A stretch of DNA of 64,000 nucleotides from Dermabacter sp. (GTDB taxonomy: Bacteria; Actinomycetota; Actinomycetes; Actinomycetales; Dermabacteraceae), in contig JAUNTX010000006.1 of NCBI GenBank assembly GCA_030538475.1, positions 3,593 to 67,592 on the forward strand, given 5' to 3'. Position 1 is the stretch's first letter. Each line of letters opens with the position of its first letter. Positions 1 to 8,374 of the stretch are shown in pieces. A program made the translations under genes and the position numbers. The notes under the pieces are model-generated. The model worked only from the letters and a program-made list of their open reading frames with translations. It was not told where the DNA came from and did no database searches.

Positions 1-1113
1 GGCACCTTGGATATCCAGGTCGATCAGGACAGCCAGGACAGTCAGGATGCTCAGGAGGGCGAGGCCGGAGCGGGCTTTGCCACGGTCCAGGAGCGCCAGA
101 AGCATCTGCGCGACACCGCGCGCGCCAGCGATCAGCGGGCCACGGCCCTCGCCACGGCGCTGCGCGCCCACGCCGACCACGAGGCTCTCGCGGCAGCTGC
201 GGCCGCGCTCGTCGCCAGTGGCGATGTGGACACCGATGCCGCGGTGCGCGAGGCGCGCCGCAGTGCGGACGAACGCGCTGCCCTGAGCGCCGCCGTGACG
301 GAGCACGCGAGCCTCACCGCCCAGATCGCCGAGGCCGCGGAGGATCCCGCGCTCGCGGAGTTCACGGCGGATGAGGACCGCGCCGCCCAGATTGGTGAGG
401 AAGCCGAGGCGGCGGAGGCCGCGCTCGTGGCCGCCCGTGCCGCCCTCGCCCAGGCGGGGGAGCAGCGGGCCTGGCGCGACCGCCTCTACGACCGCACGGC
501 GGCAGCCGCGCTCGCTTTCGCCCAGGTGGTGACGCGGCACAACGCCACGAGCGCCCGGCAGGCGGAGGTGGTGCATCTGGCGAACATCGCCACTGGCAAT
601 TCGTCGGATACGAGCGCGCGGCTCACCCTGTCTACGTTCGCGGTGATGCAGCGCTTTGGTTCCGTGGTGCAGGCTGCGAACGCGCGGCTGGCCACGCTGT
701 CCGGAACCGACCTCGAACTCGTGCTCAGTGACCTTGCGGGGCCCCGCAATCGCCAGGTGGGCCTCGGGCTCGATGTGATGGATCGGCGCACCGACACGGC
801 CCGCGATCCCCGCACCCTGTCCGGCGGCGAAACCTTCTTCGTTTCCCTGGCCCTCGCGCTGGGATTGGCCGACATCGTGAGTGCCGAAAGCGGCGGGGTC
901 CACATGAACACCCTGTTCATCGACGAAGGTTTCGGATCGCTCGATCCCGAAAAACTCGACGGCGTGATCGCGGAAATCCGCCAGCTCGCCCAGCACGGCC
1001 GCACGGTCGGCATCGTCTCCCACGTGGCCGAACTGAAGAACCAAATCCCCGAGAAGATCCACGTGCAGCGCACTGCTTCCGGCACCTCGACCGCGCGCCT
1101 CACCGTGGACTAG
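1..1113 (+). CDS. sbcC: Exonuclease SbcC, C-terminal part (5' end outside window)
   Basis: This is the C-terminal portion of an SMC-like DNA repair ATPase, the partner of the SbcD nuclease that processes hairpins and double-strand ends in the cytoplasm. The reading frame is open from base 1, so the N-terminal Walker A half and most of the coiled coil lie upstream. The visible part has an Ala/Glu/Arg-rich coiled-coil segment (about residues 30-170). It then has the C-terminal ATPase half with the ABC signature LSGGETF, the Walker B stretch LFIDEGFGSLD and the switch region GIVSHVAEL. Codon use matches the neighbours. No partner sbcD is visible, but it would be expected upstream. Assignment to SbcC rather than RecF or SMC rests on the LSGGETF and IDEGFGSLD motifs. 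Confidence 0.93.
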   Translation, partial: GTLDIQVDQDSQDSQDAQEGEAGAGFATVQERQKHLRDTARASDQRATALATALRAHADHEALAAAAAALVASGDVDTDAAVREARRSADERAALSAAVTEHASLTAQIAEAAEDPALAEFTADEDRAAQIGEEAEAAEAALVAARAALAQAGEQRAWRDRLYDRTAAAALAFAQVVTRHNATSARQAEVVHLANIATGNSSDTSARLTLSTFAVMQRFGSVVQAANARLATLSGTDLELVLSDLAGPRNRQVGLGLDVMDRRTDTARDPRTLSGGETFFVSLALALGLADIVSAESGGVHMNTLFIDEGFGSLDPEKLDGVIAEIRQLAQHGRTVGIVSHVAELKNQIPEKIHVQRTASGTSTARLTVD

Positions 1114-1216
1114 CGATACCGAAACCCTGACCCGCAATCCGAAGGACCAGAACCTCCCTTGGGGTGTTACTGGTTTCCGATCTAGACTGATTCAGCACAA
1201 TCGCTAGGAGGACTCC

Positions 1217-1465
1217 ATGAGCGAGCAGGACACGACGATGAACCTCGATGGCCGGTGGCCCGACCTGTTCGAGCCCCTGACCCCGCAGCAGCGTCGCGCC
1301 GTCGTGCAGGTCTTCGCGGCCTCGTGGCATGAGGGGTGGGAGCCCAACCGCGAGGACGTGCAGAACCTCGTCGATGAGACGACCGGAGCGATCGGTGCTG
1401 AGGAGTACGAGCGCCGGGTGCTTAAGCTCGCCCAGGAGCGAGCAGCCGCAGCGCACGCCCTCTGA
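1217..1465 (+). CDS. VbhA-type antitoxin of a Fic toxin-antitoxin pair
   Basis: This small 82-residue protein has the layout of the VbhA antitoxin family, which blocks Fic-domain AMP-transferases by inserting an inhibitory helix next to the ATP site. The core reads R-R-A-V, then HEGWEP, then a G-A-I-G-A-E-E-Y-E-R-R stretch. This aligns with the EGLEP and G-E-L-E-T segments known for VbhA. The Glu-Gly of the inhibitory (S/T)xxxE(G/N) motif is kept, but the Ser/Thr position is Ala and a Ser sits one residue later. A strong ribosome binding site (AGGAGG, 7 nt before ATG) supports the start. The stop codon overlaps by one base (TGATG) the start of a broken fic gene, the usual antitoxin-toxin coupling. 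Family assignment is by motif reading, not by a search. Confidence 0.72.
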   Translation: MSEQDTTMNLDGRWPDLFEPLTPQQRRAVVQVFAASWHEGWEPNREDVQNLVDETTGAIGAEEYERRVLKLAQERAAAAHAL

Positions 1466-1650
1466 TGCCCGAGGGTGACCCCTGGGAGGCGTACTTCTAC
1501 CCCGAGACCATCGACGCGATGGGGCAGGGGACCCTTCACAGTTCTTCCGGGGCATCGCGGAGACCTTCGCGTGGCTGAACCACGCTCATCCCATCCCGGG
1601 AGGGCAACGGGCAACCGTGCAGTGACTGCACGCATGAGAGCGCTCGTTTA
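1465..1650 (+). pseudogene. Remnant of a Fic/Doc toxin gene
   Basis: The ATG overlaps the antitoxin stop by one base and opens with M-P-E-G-D-P-W-E-A-Y-F-Y-P-E-T, a Fic-type N-terminus. After about 23 codons the frame runs into unrelated residues and a stop at 1576. In another frame (1542-1595) the sequence continues as F-F-R-G-I-A-E-T-F-A-W-L-N-H-A-H-P-I, the helix that leads into the Fic motif. A further frame change back (1597 onward) gives R-E-G-N-G, completing HPx-REGNG, the signature of the Fic active site (HPFxxGNGR). Only about 60 codons remain of a domain that normally needs about 150-200, so both an internal deletion and a one-base insertion inside the motif have occurred. No functional toxin can be made from this sequence. 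Confidence 0.75.
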
Positions 1651-1684
1651 TCTCGGCACGCATAGGATGATGGATAGCCCTGCT

Positions 1685-1785
1685 TCTGCGCCAGCGCCGA
1701 AGTTTCCGTGCCACCGCCGGACTCTCCGCGCTAGCGCCGAACTGTCTGCGCCACGTATCGAACACTCCGTTCCACCCAGCACTTC
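1685..1785. repeat. Tandem array of about five degenerate 20-nt units
   Basis: Four units fall at an exact 20-nt period (1685, 1705, 1725, 1745) and a fifth, more decayed, starts at 1766. Units share TCYGYGCCASCGCCGRA-type sequence; units 1 and 3 differ at only a few positions. The period is not a multiple of three and the array lies in the gap between the fic remnant and the DUF456 gene, so it is not coding. No spacers are present, which excludes a CRISPR array. Confidence 0.7.
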
Positions 1786-1807
1786 CCGCCCCCAGTGAGG
1801 ACGCCCC

Positions 1808-2305
1808 ATGACTGCCGAAGTGATCGTCACGATCATCGCCGCCCTCGCCTTCGCCGTGGGCATCACCGGGATCGTGGTCCCCATCCTGCCGGGCTCCATC
1901 CTCATCATCCTCGGCACCCTCGCCTGGGCCATCGTCGTCGGAGGCTGGGGCGCCTGGATCCCCTTCGCCCTCATCCTCGTGTTCTCCCTGCTCGGCATCA
2001 CGTGCAGCTACGTCCTCACGGGGCGCAGGCTCAAACAGAACGAAGTGCCCGGCTGGGCCATTTTCGTGGCCGTGCTCGGCGGCGTTCTCGGAATCTTCCT
2101 CCTGCCCGGCCCGGGCCTCATCCTCGGCTTCATCGCCGCACTCTTCCTCGTGGAATACTCGCGCCGCAAAGACCCGCGTGAAGCGTGGGCGTCCACGTGG
2201 GTGGCGCTCAAAGCGCTCGGCATCGGCATCCTCCTCGAACTTCTCCTCGCGATGGCCAGCGCCACCGTCTTCATCGTCGCCGCAGCCTTCGCCCTCTTCG
2301 GATAA
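1808..2305 (+). CDS. DUF456 family membrane protein
   Basis: This 165-residue integral membrane protein has four to five hydrophobic helices. It carries the DUF456 pattern: a GITGIVVPILPGS motif in the first helices and a second LPGPGLILGF motif near residue 103. The two Pro-Gly loops between helices are characteristic of the family, whose function is unknown. A GAGGA Shine-Dalgarno sequence lies before the ATG. It stands alone, 69 nt ahead of the ABC exporter pair on the same strand, and could be cotranscribed with it. A transport or membrane-remodelling role would be speculation. Confidence 0.85.
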   Translation: MTAEVIVTIIAALAFAVGITGIVVPILPGSILIILGTLAWAIVVGGWGAWIPFALILVFSLLGITCSYVLTGRRLKQNEVPGWAIFVAVLGGVLGIFLLPGPGLILGFIAALFLVEYSRRKDPREAWASTWVALKALGIGILLELLLAMASATVFIVAAAFALFG

Positions 2306-2374
2306 ACGTCGGCCCCACCCCTGACCTCCCGCTCCCGGCGCCGCTCGCACGGCCGAAAGGACCGCCCGCCCCTC

Positions 2375-4435
2375 ATGACACTCCCGGCAGGCCACTCATC
2401 CAAGGAATCGGCGCCCCCGCGCCCCACCCGGCGCATCCTCATTCCGGGGCTCGCCCTGCTCACTCGGCTCACGTTCGCGTCGCCGTGGTACTTCGGGATC
2501 GCGATTGTGGGCGGCATTATTTACGCGCTGCTGCTCGTGTTCACGAGCACGCTCGTGGGCGAGGCGTCGGAGCGGGCGATCATCGCCAGTTTCGAGCAGG
2601 GCAACGTCGTGGTGGGGGCCACGTGGGGCCTCGCCGCGGCGATCCTTGGGGTGGCGGCGCTGCGGGCCGCGATGCTCGTGGCGCGGCGCGTGTTCACGAT
2701 GTACGGGATTTTCGATATCCAGGTGCAGATGCGCGAACGGCTCCTGCGGGCCTTCGCACGCACGCCGCTGCAGTGGCATCGCAACCGGTCCACGGGCACG
2801 CTGCTGTCGGCCGTGTATGCGGATGCCGAAGCGGCCGTGCAGGCCCTCGCGCCGTGGGCGTTCGCGGTGTCCACCGTGGTGATGCTCGCGTACGTGGTGG
2901 TGAAGGTCGCGCTGATCGACTGGGCGATCCTGCTGGTCATGCTGGTGATGCTGGCCCTGCTGATCGGCCTGAACCTGGCGTTCCAGGTGAAGGTCACGCC
3001 CGTGGTGACGCGGATTCAGGAGCTGCGCAGCGAGGTGTCCTCGATTGCTCACGAGTCGTTCGATGGCGCGAACGTGGTGAAGGCGCTCGGCCGGGAAAGC
3101 GATGAGGAGGCCCGGTTCACGCGGGCCGCGAACGATCTGCGCGATAGCGGGATCCGCTTCGGGTATTTGCGCGGCTGGTTCGATCCGCTGATTGACGCCC
3201 TGCCGAACATTGGCATCATCCTGTTCGCGCTGCTGGGGGCGTGGCGCATTTCGGACGGGTACTTGACCACGGGTGAGCTCGTGGAGATTTCCTACCTGTT
3301 CACCCTCATGGCGCTGCCGCTGCGCTCGTTCGGCTGGGTGCTCGGCAGCCTGTCCCGCACGGTCATTGGCGCCGAGCGGGTGGAGGAGATTGCCGCGGCG
3401 GAGGCGGGCGATGCGCACCGGCCTGCCCCCGGCCACACGGAGCACCTCGTGAAGACCGACCGCTCGGCCGTCCTCGCCTTTGAGAACGTGAGCCTCGAGT
3501 ATGACGACGATGTGCCGCGCGAGGATGGCGAGCCGGCCCTGCACGCCGTGAACCTGACCGCCGATCCGCGCGAGGGTTCGCGGGTGCTCGCCGTCGTCGG
3601 TGCCACCGGCAGTGGAAAGTCCACGCTGACGCTGCTCGCGGCGAGGCTGCTGGATCCCACCGCGGGCCGCATCACGGTGGATGGGCACGACTTGCAGCGC
3701 GTGGATGCGGACTCGCTGTATGGCTCGGTGGCGCTCGTGCTGCAGCAGGCGTTCGTGTATGACGACACGGTGCGCGGCAACGTGGCCCTCGGGGCCGACG
3801 TCACGGACGCCGAGGTGTGGCGGGCACTCGAGATCGCGCAAGCGCGCGCGTTCGTGGAAGCCCTGCCCGACGGGCTGGACACACGGCTGGGGGAGCGCGG
3901 CGGAACGCTCTCCGGCGGGCAGCGCCAGCGCATTGCCCTTGCGCGGGCGCTCGTGCGCGAGCCGCGCCTTCTGATCCTGGACGATGCCACGAGCGCGTGC
4001 GATCCCACCGTGGAGGCCGCGATCCTTGACGGCATCCGCACGCACATGACCGGTTCCACCCTGCTGGTCGTGGCGTACCGGAAGTCCACGATCTCGATTG
4101 CGGATCGGGTGGTGTTCATGGCGGGCGGCACCGTGCAGGCCGAAGGCACGCACGCCGAGCTGAGCCGCACGAGTCCGGAGTATGCGGCGCTGGTCAACGC
4201 GTATGACGAAGCGGCCATCGCCCACGGCCTCTTGGAGGCCGAAGGCTCCGGGCGGCGCCGGTCGCCATACAACATGGGCACCAAACGCGACGCCGACGAC
4301 GCCGCCCACACCGCCCTGGAGACGGGCCACACCCCCGTGGCCGATGCCCTTGAGCGCGCCGAATGCGAGCCCGGGCGCGAGACGGGGAGCATGCCCACGA
4401 TCGATGATTCCTCGAACCCGGGAGGCCGCAAGTGA
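2375..4435 (+). CDS. ABC exporter subunit with degenerate ATPase site (permease-ATPase fusion)
   Basis: This half-transporter of a heterodimeric type IV (multidrug-type) ABC exporter has 686 residues, with a six-helix membrane domain (about 30-330) followed by the nucleotide-binding domain (about 370-610). It has Walker A GATGSGKST, signature LSGGQRQR and Walker B LLILDDATSACD. The catalytic glutamate after Walker B is replaced by Asp, and the switch His is replaced by Tyr (VVAYRKST). This site is therefore probably weak or non-hydrolysing, as in many heterodimeric exporters. The 70-residue C-terminal tail is hydrophilic. The next gene starts within the stop codon (GTGA, 4-nt overlap) and supplies the canonical ATPase site. 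The substrate is unknown; a drug, lipid or peptide are all possible. Confidence 0.9.
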   Translation: MTLPAGHSSKESAPPRPTRRILIPGLALLTRLTFASPWYFGIAIVGGIIYALLLVFTSTLVGEASERAIIASFEQGNVVVGATWGLAAAILGVAALRAAMLVARRVFTMYGIFDIQVQMRERLLRAFARTPLQWHRNRSTGTLLSAVYADAEAAVQALAPWAFAVSTVVMLAYVVVKVALIDWAILLVMLVMLALLIGLNLAFQVKVTPVVTRIQELRSEVSSIAHESFDGANVVKALGRESDEEARFTRAANDLRDSGIRFGYLRGWFDPLIDALPNIGIILFALLGAWRISDGYLTTGELVEISYLFTLMALPLRSFGWVLGSLSRTVIGAERVEEIAAAEAGDAHRPAPGHTEHLVKTDRSAVLAFENVSLEYDDDVPREDGEPALHAVNLTADPREGSRVLAVVGATGSGKSTLTLLAARLLDPTAGRITVDGHDLQRVDADSLYGSVALVLQQAFVYDDTVRGNVALGADVTDAEVWRALEIAQARAFVEALPDGLDTRLGERGGTLSGGQRQRIALARALVREPRLLILDDATSACDPTVEAAILDGIRTHMTGSTLLVVAYRKSTISIADRVVFMAGGTVQAEGTHAELSRTSPEYAALVNAYDEAAIAHGLLEAEGSGRRRSPYNMGTKRDADDAAHTALETGHTPVADALERAECEPGRETGSMPTIDDSSNPGGRK

Positions 4436-6282
4436 GCCAGAGCGCATCGAGCCTGCAGGAAAACTCGACGGCGAGCGAGGGCACGCTCTCGATCATCCGC
4501 CGCGGCTTCTCCGTGACCCCGGAGATTAAGAAGGGCCTGTGGCTCACGTTCGCGCTTGCGGGCATAGCCACGGCGGGCAAGGTGGTGGTGCCGGTCGCGG
4601 TGCAGCGGATCATCGATCACGGCATCGTGGGCCCGCCCACCCCGAATTTCTCCCTCATCATGTCCACGTCGCTCGTGGCCATCGCCGTGCTCGTGGGCAC
4701 GATGCTCGCCAATATCGTCATGAACCGTCGCCTGTTTCGCGCGGCGGAAACGGCGCTCGCGGTGATGCGCGAGCGGGCGTTTCGGCACATTCACGACCTC
4801 TCGCTGCTCACGCAGGGCACGGAGAAGCGCGGCTCCCTCGTGTCCCGCGTGACGAGCGATATTGACACGGTGGCCCAGTTCATCGCGTTCGGCGGCATCA
4901 TGCTCATCATCATGGTGTTTCAGCTGCTCATCGCCACGATTGTGATGCTCGTGTATTCGCCGGTGCTGGCCCTCATCGTGTGGCTGTGCTACCTCCCGGC
5001 GTTCCTGCTGATCCGCACATTCACGGGGATCGTGCGCAAGCGTTTCCAGGTGGTACGCACGGCTACGGGCGACATGCTGGGTACGATTTCGGAGTCGCTC
5101 GTGGGGGCGGCCACGCTCAGGGCCTACGGGGTCCAGGAGCGCAGCGAGCGCCGCAGCCGTGAGTCGGTCCACGAGGTGCTGGCGGCGTCCCGGCGGGTGC
5201 AGCGCCCGCAGGCGGTGACGATGGTGCTCGCGGAAATGTCCGACGGGATCGCGACCGCGGTGGTGATCGTGGCCGGAATCTACCTGGGCACGGGCATGCA
5301 GCTGGTGAGCGCGGGTGAACTGATCGCGTTCGTGTTCCTCATTTCGCTGTTCTCGATGCCGGTGCGCATGCTCATCGAAATGCTCAACGAGGCGCAGAAC
5401 GCCGTGGCGGGGTGGGGGCGCGTGCTCGGAGTGCTGGATACTCCGGCCGACGTGGCCGATCCCGGCGGGGCGAAGGATCCGTTCACGGGGGCGGTGCTGC
5501 CGCCCGTGGAGGGCGCCGAGGATCTTCCCGCGGGCGCGCTCGGGGTGCGGGTGCGCGATGTGCGCTACCGGTATCCGGGCGGTCCCGAGGTGCTGCACGG
5601 GGTGAGCGTGGAGATTCCGCCGCGCGCGCACGTGGCGATTGTGGGGGAGACCGGCAGCGGGAAGACCACGCTCGCGAAGCTCCTGACCCGGATGATGGAC
5701 CCCACGTCCGGCGTTGTCGAGGTGGGTGGGCGGCCCCTGGCCACGGTGCCGTTCGCGTCGCTGCGCGCCCGCGTGATCCTCGTGCCCCAAGAGGGGTTCC
5801 TGTTCGATGCGAGCGTGCGGGAGAACCTGCGTTTCGGGCGCCCGTCGGCCACGGATGCGGAGCTGGTGCAGGCGCTGGATGAACTGGGCCTGTCGGCGTG
5901 GTTCGCGTCGCTGCCGCGGGGGTTGGATTCGCCGGTGGGGCAGCGGGGTGAGGCGCTGAGTGCGGGGGAGCGGCAGCTCGTTTCGCTGGCCCGCGCCTAC
6001 GTCATGGATCCCGATGTGATCGTGCTGGATGAGGCCACGTCGGCGGTGGATCCTGCCGCCGACGTGCGCTTGCAGGCCGCCATCGAGGGGCTGGCGCGGG
6101 GGCGCACCACGATCACGATTGCGCACCGGTTGTCCACGGCGGAGCGGGCCGACGTGATCCTCGTGCTCGAGAACGGGCACCTGGCGGAGCAGGGCACGCA
6201 TGCCGAACTGGTGGGGATACGGGGCGGCATTTACGCGGGCCTGCACACCTCGTGGGTGGCGCACCGGGACCAGGCCCCGTGA
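4432..6282 (+). CDS. ABC exporter subunit with canonical ATPase site (permease-ATPase fusion)
   Basis: This is the second half of the heterodimeric exporter, 616 residues. The membrane domain spans about residues 35-330 and the ATPase domain about 365-600. Its motifs are complete: Walker A GETGSGKTT, signature LSAGERQ, Walker B VIVLDEATSAVD with the catalytic Glu, and the switch His in IAHRLST. The start is GTG overlapping the upstream stop by 4 nt, with a GGGAGG ribosome binding site inside the previous gene. Its stop overlaps the next ATPase gene by one base, so three to four genes appear to form one transcription unit. The pairing of a degenerate and a canonical site predicts asymmetric ATP hydrolysis. 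The substrate cannot be read from the sequence. Confidence 0.9.
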   Translation: MSQSASSLQENSTASEGTLSIIRRGFSVTPEIKKGLWLTFALAGIATAGKVVVPVAVQRIIDHGIVGPPTPNFSLIMSTSLVAIAVLVGTMLANIVMNRRLFRAAETALAVMRERAFRHIHDLSLLTQGTEKRGSLVSRVTSDIDTVAQFIAFGGIMLIIMVFQLLIATIVMLVYSPVLALIVWLCYLPAFLLIRTFTGIVRKRFQVVRTATGDMLGTISESLVGAATLRAYGVQERSERRSRESVHEVLAASRRVQRPQAVTMVLAEMSDGIATAVVIVAGIYLGTGMQLVSAGELIAFVFLISLFSMPVRMLIEMLNEAQNAVAGWGRVLGVLDTPADVADPGGAKDPFTGAVLPPVEGAEDLPAGALGVRVRDVRYRYPGGPEVLHGVSVEIPPRAHVAIVGETGSGKTTLAKLLTRMMDPTSGVVEVGGRPLATVPFASLRARVILVPQEGFLFDASVRENLRFGRPSATDAELVQALDELGLSAWFASLPRGLDSPVGQRGEALSAGERQLVSLARAYVMDPDVIVLDEATSAVDPAADVRLQAAIEGLARGRTTITIAHRLSTAERADVILVLENGHLAEQGTHAELVGIRGGIYAGLHTSWVAHRDQAP

Positions 6283-6962
6283 TGGGCGCGCCGGATGCGG
6301 CAGCGAGCGCGGCAGAGGGCGCAGCGGCCCCTGCCGTGATGCTGCGCGCGGAAGGCGTGAGCCTCGGCTACGGCGCCACCACGATCGTCGATGCCCTCAC
6401 GGTGAGCGTCCCGCGAGGGCAGATCCTCGCGCTGACGGGGGAGAACGGGAGCGGGAAGTCCACGCTGCTGCGCGGCCTCGCCGGTCTGCAGCCGATGGCG
6501 TGTGCGGCCTATGAGCTGGCCGGGGCGAGCGATTCGGTGAACTCGGCCCGGCATCGCCGCCTCACGTTCGCGATCATGGATCATCACGCGTGGCTCAGGG
6601 ACCTCACCCTTGCCGATCACCTCCATGCCGTCCACGCCCCGGGCGATTCGGCGATGGCGCCCGGTGAGGCGCTCGAGGTGCTGGGCCTCGGCGCGCTCGC
6701 GGCGCGGCCCCCGCATGCGCTGAGTTCCGGGCAGCGCCAGCGGGCGGCCCTCGCGCTCGCGTGTGTGCGGCCGTGGAGCGTGCTGTTTCTTGATGAGCCG
6801 GAGCAGAGGCTCGATGCCCGCTACGGGCCCGTGGTGGCCGGTGTTCTGCGGCGCCTCGTGGGCACGGGGAGCAGGGCGATTGTGATGGCCACGCATGCGC
6901 CGGGTTTTCGTGCCGAGTGCGGCGCGCGGGAGTTCCCGATGCCGGGTGGGGGCGAGGGGTAG
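6282..6962 (+). CDS. ABC transporter ATP-binding protein
   Basis: This stand-alone ATPase of about 226 residues has Walker A GENGSGKST, signature LSSGQRQR and Walker B VLFLDEPEQRLD. The ATG at 6282 overlaps the preceding stop by one base (TGATG). An in-frame upstream ATG (6252) would sit inside the exporter gene and is less likely. The protein ends just before the GTG of a 468-residue membrane protein, so the two probably form one transporter. The Q-loop and switch regions are short compared with importer ATPases, which fits an ABC-2-like exporter or an uncharacterised actinobacterial type. The substrate is unknown. Confidence 0.85.
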   Translation: MGAPDAAASAAEGAAAPAVMLRAEGVSLGYGATTIVDALTVSVPRGQILALTGENGSGKSTLLRGLAGLQPMACAAYELAGASDSVNSARHRRLTFAIMDHHAWLRDLTLADHLHAVHAPGDSAMAPGEALEVLGLGALAARPPHALSSGQRQRAALALACVRPWSVLFLDEPEQRLDARYGPVVAGVLRRLVGTGSRAIVMATHAPGFRAECGAREFPMPGGGEG

Positions 6963-6963
6963 C

Positions 6964-8370
6964 GTGCGGGCCGACGGGCAGGCGCGGGCGGGCGGCGGCA
7001 TGGAGGCCGACGGGAGTGCGCGTGCCGACGGGGGAGCGCACGGTTCGGGGCATGTCGCGGAAACGGTGTGGATGGCGGTGGTGAGCGCCGCGGTGCTGCT
7101 CGGGGTGTGGGGCACCACTGCGTTTGCGGTGGCGGGCAGCCTGGTCGCGGAGCTGGGTGGCGCGCCGACCGCGGTGGGCGCCCTCGTGGTCGCCGCGGGA
7201 GCGCTAAGCCTTGCCGCGCAGGCAGTGGTGACGTATCACCTAGGGCCGCGTCGAGCTTCGCCCGCGCGCCTGCTCGTCACGGGCGGGCCCGAACACCCGC
7301 GCAGGCAGATCGTGGTGGCCGTCGGCGCTGCCGCGGCTGTGGCGGTGCTCGTGGGGTGCGTGATGGTGGGCTTTGCCGCTCACCTCGGCGCCGTGACCCC
7401 GGTCGTGATCGGGGCCCTCGCCGTGGGGTGCGCGGGGGCGGTGACGCTTCCGCTTCTTGCCGCGTGGGTGCAGCGTGGCGGGCAGGAGTTGGTGCCGCGC
7501 TGGCGGCTGATCGCTGCCGACGCGCGGGCAAGCGCCCTCACGATGAGCGTCGCGAGCCTGAATACTGACGCCATGCGCGCCACCGGGGAACTGGGGCGCG
7601 CGTCGAGGCCCCGGCGGCCGCTCACTCCGCCCGGCGGGCCGGGCGTGCGCCTGATGATCCTCACGTGTGTGCGCGCCAGTCAGGCGCGCCTTCCGCTCAT
7701 GCTGTCCGTGGCCGCCACCGGCCCGCTCGTGGTGCTGCTGGGCAGCGTGCGCCTGGCGCTCGTCGCGATGGTGTGTGCTGCGGTGGTGGCTGCGGCGTCG
7801 TGGGCCCGGCCCGTGATGGATGCGGCAGGTTCTGCGCATCTTCGGCGCCTGTTGGGTGGCGCTCGCGGCACCGCGGCCCTGCCGGTGGCCGTCGCTGCTG
7901 TGTGCGCAGGGCAGCTTCCCCTGCTCGTGGGGCTCGTCGCCACTGTGGGGCTCGCCGCGTGGCTCGTGCCCGGCGGCGGCGGGCCGTGGGGGCCGATGGC
8001 GAGTGAGCAGTGTCCGTTGACGCTTGCCGCCTGGGTAGCGGTGCTGGGGGCCGCCCACGTGTGCGGTGTGCTGGGCAGGACCGCGGGTGTGCTCGCAGCG
8101 CAGCGCATGGGGGTGCGGGTGATGACCACGAACGAATTTGGGCCGGTGCCGCTGGATGTGCTGCAGCGCCTTAGCGCCGGTTGGGTGGGGCCCGTGATCG
8201 CGGCGGTGCTGCTCGTGCAGGGCTTCGCCGCGCTGGCGCTCGCCGTGGGCATCGGCGCGGCGCTCTACAGTGCGTGGGCATGGCGGTCGGAAGTCATGGA
8301 GCAGGAGCGAGTGCGCGAGCTGGCCGTGCAGGATGTTGCCGTTCAAGGCGCGGTGAGGGACTGGGAGTGA
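6964..8370 (+). CDS. Large membrane protein, probable permease partner of the adjacent ATPase
   Basis: This protein of about 468 residues has roughly ten hydrophobic segments of about 20 residues rich in Ala, Val, Leu and Gly, with an Ala/Gly/Arg-rich N-terminus. I chose the GTG at 6964, two bases after the previous stop; an ATG at 6895 would require a 68-nt overlap with the ATPase gene. No recognised catalytic motif is visible. The coupling to an ABC ATPase points to a permease made of two fused units. It could belong to an uncharacterised actinobacterial family such as DUF6297, but this was not checked. The gene is followed four bases later by a methyltransferase gene. Confidence 0.6.
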   Translation: MRADGQARAGGGMEADGSARADGGAHGSGHVAETVWMAVVSAAVLLGVWGTTAFAVAGSLVAELGGAPTAVGALVVAAGALSLAAQAVVTYHLGPRRASPARLLVTGGPEHPRRQIVVAVGAAAAVAVLVGCVMVGFAAHLGAVTPVVIGALAVGCAGAVTLPLLAAWVQRGGQELVPRWRLIAADARASALTMSVASLNTDAMRATGELGRASRPRRPLTPPGGPGVRLMILTCVRASQARLPLMLSVAATGPLVVLLGSVRLALVAMVCAAVVAAASWARPVMDAAGSAHLRRLLGGARGTAALPVAVAAVCAGQLPLLVGLVATVGLAAWLVPGGGGPWGPMASEQCPLTLAAWVAVLGAAHVCGVLGRTAGVLAAQRMGVRVMTTNEFGPVPLDVLQRLSAGWVGPVIAAVLLVQGFAALALAVGIGAALYSAWAWRSEVMEQERVRELAVQDVAVQGAVRDWE

Positions 8371-8374
8371 ACCG

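Noticed and set aside
1685-1785. CRISPR array
   Set aside because: Units are contiguous with no spacers and no cas genes are near.
2396-6264. Long open frames on the minus strand opposite the first ABC exporter pair
   Set aside because: They are Arg/His-rich, have no motif, and mirror the codon bias of the plus-strand genes with clear ABC motifs.
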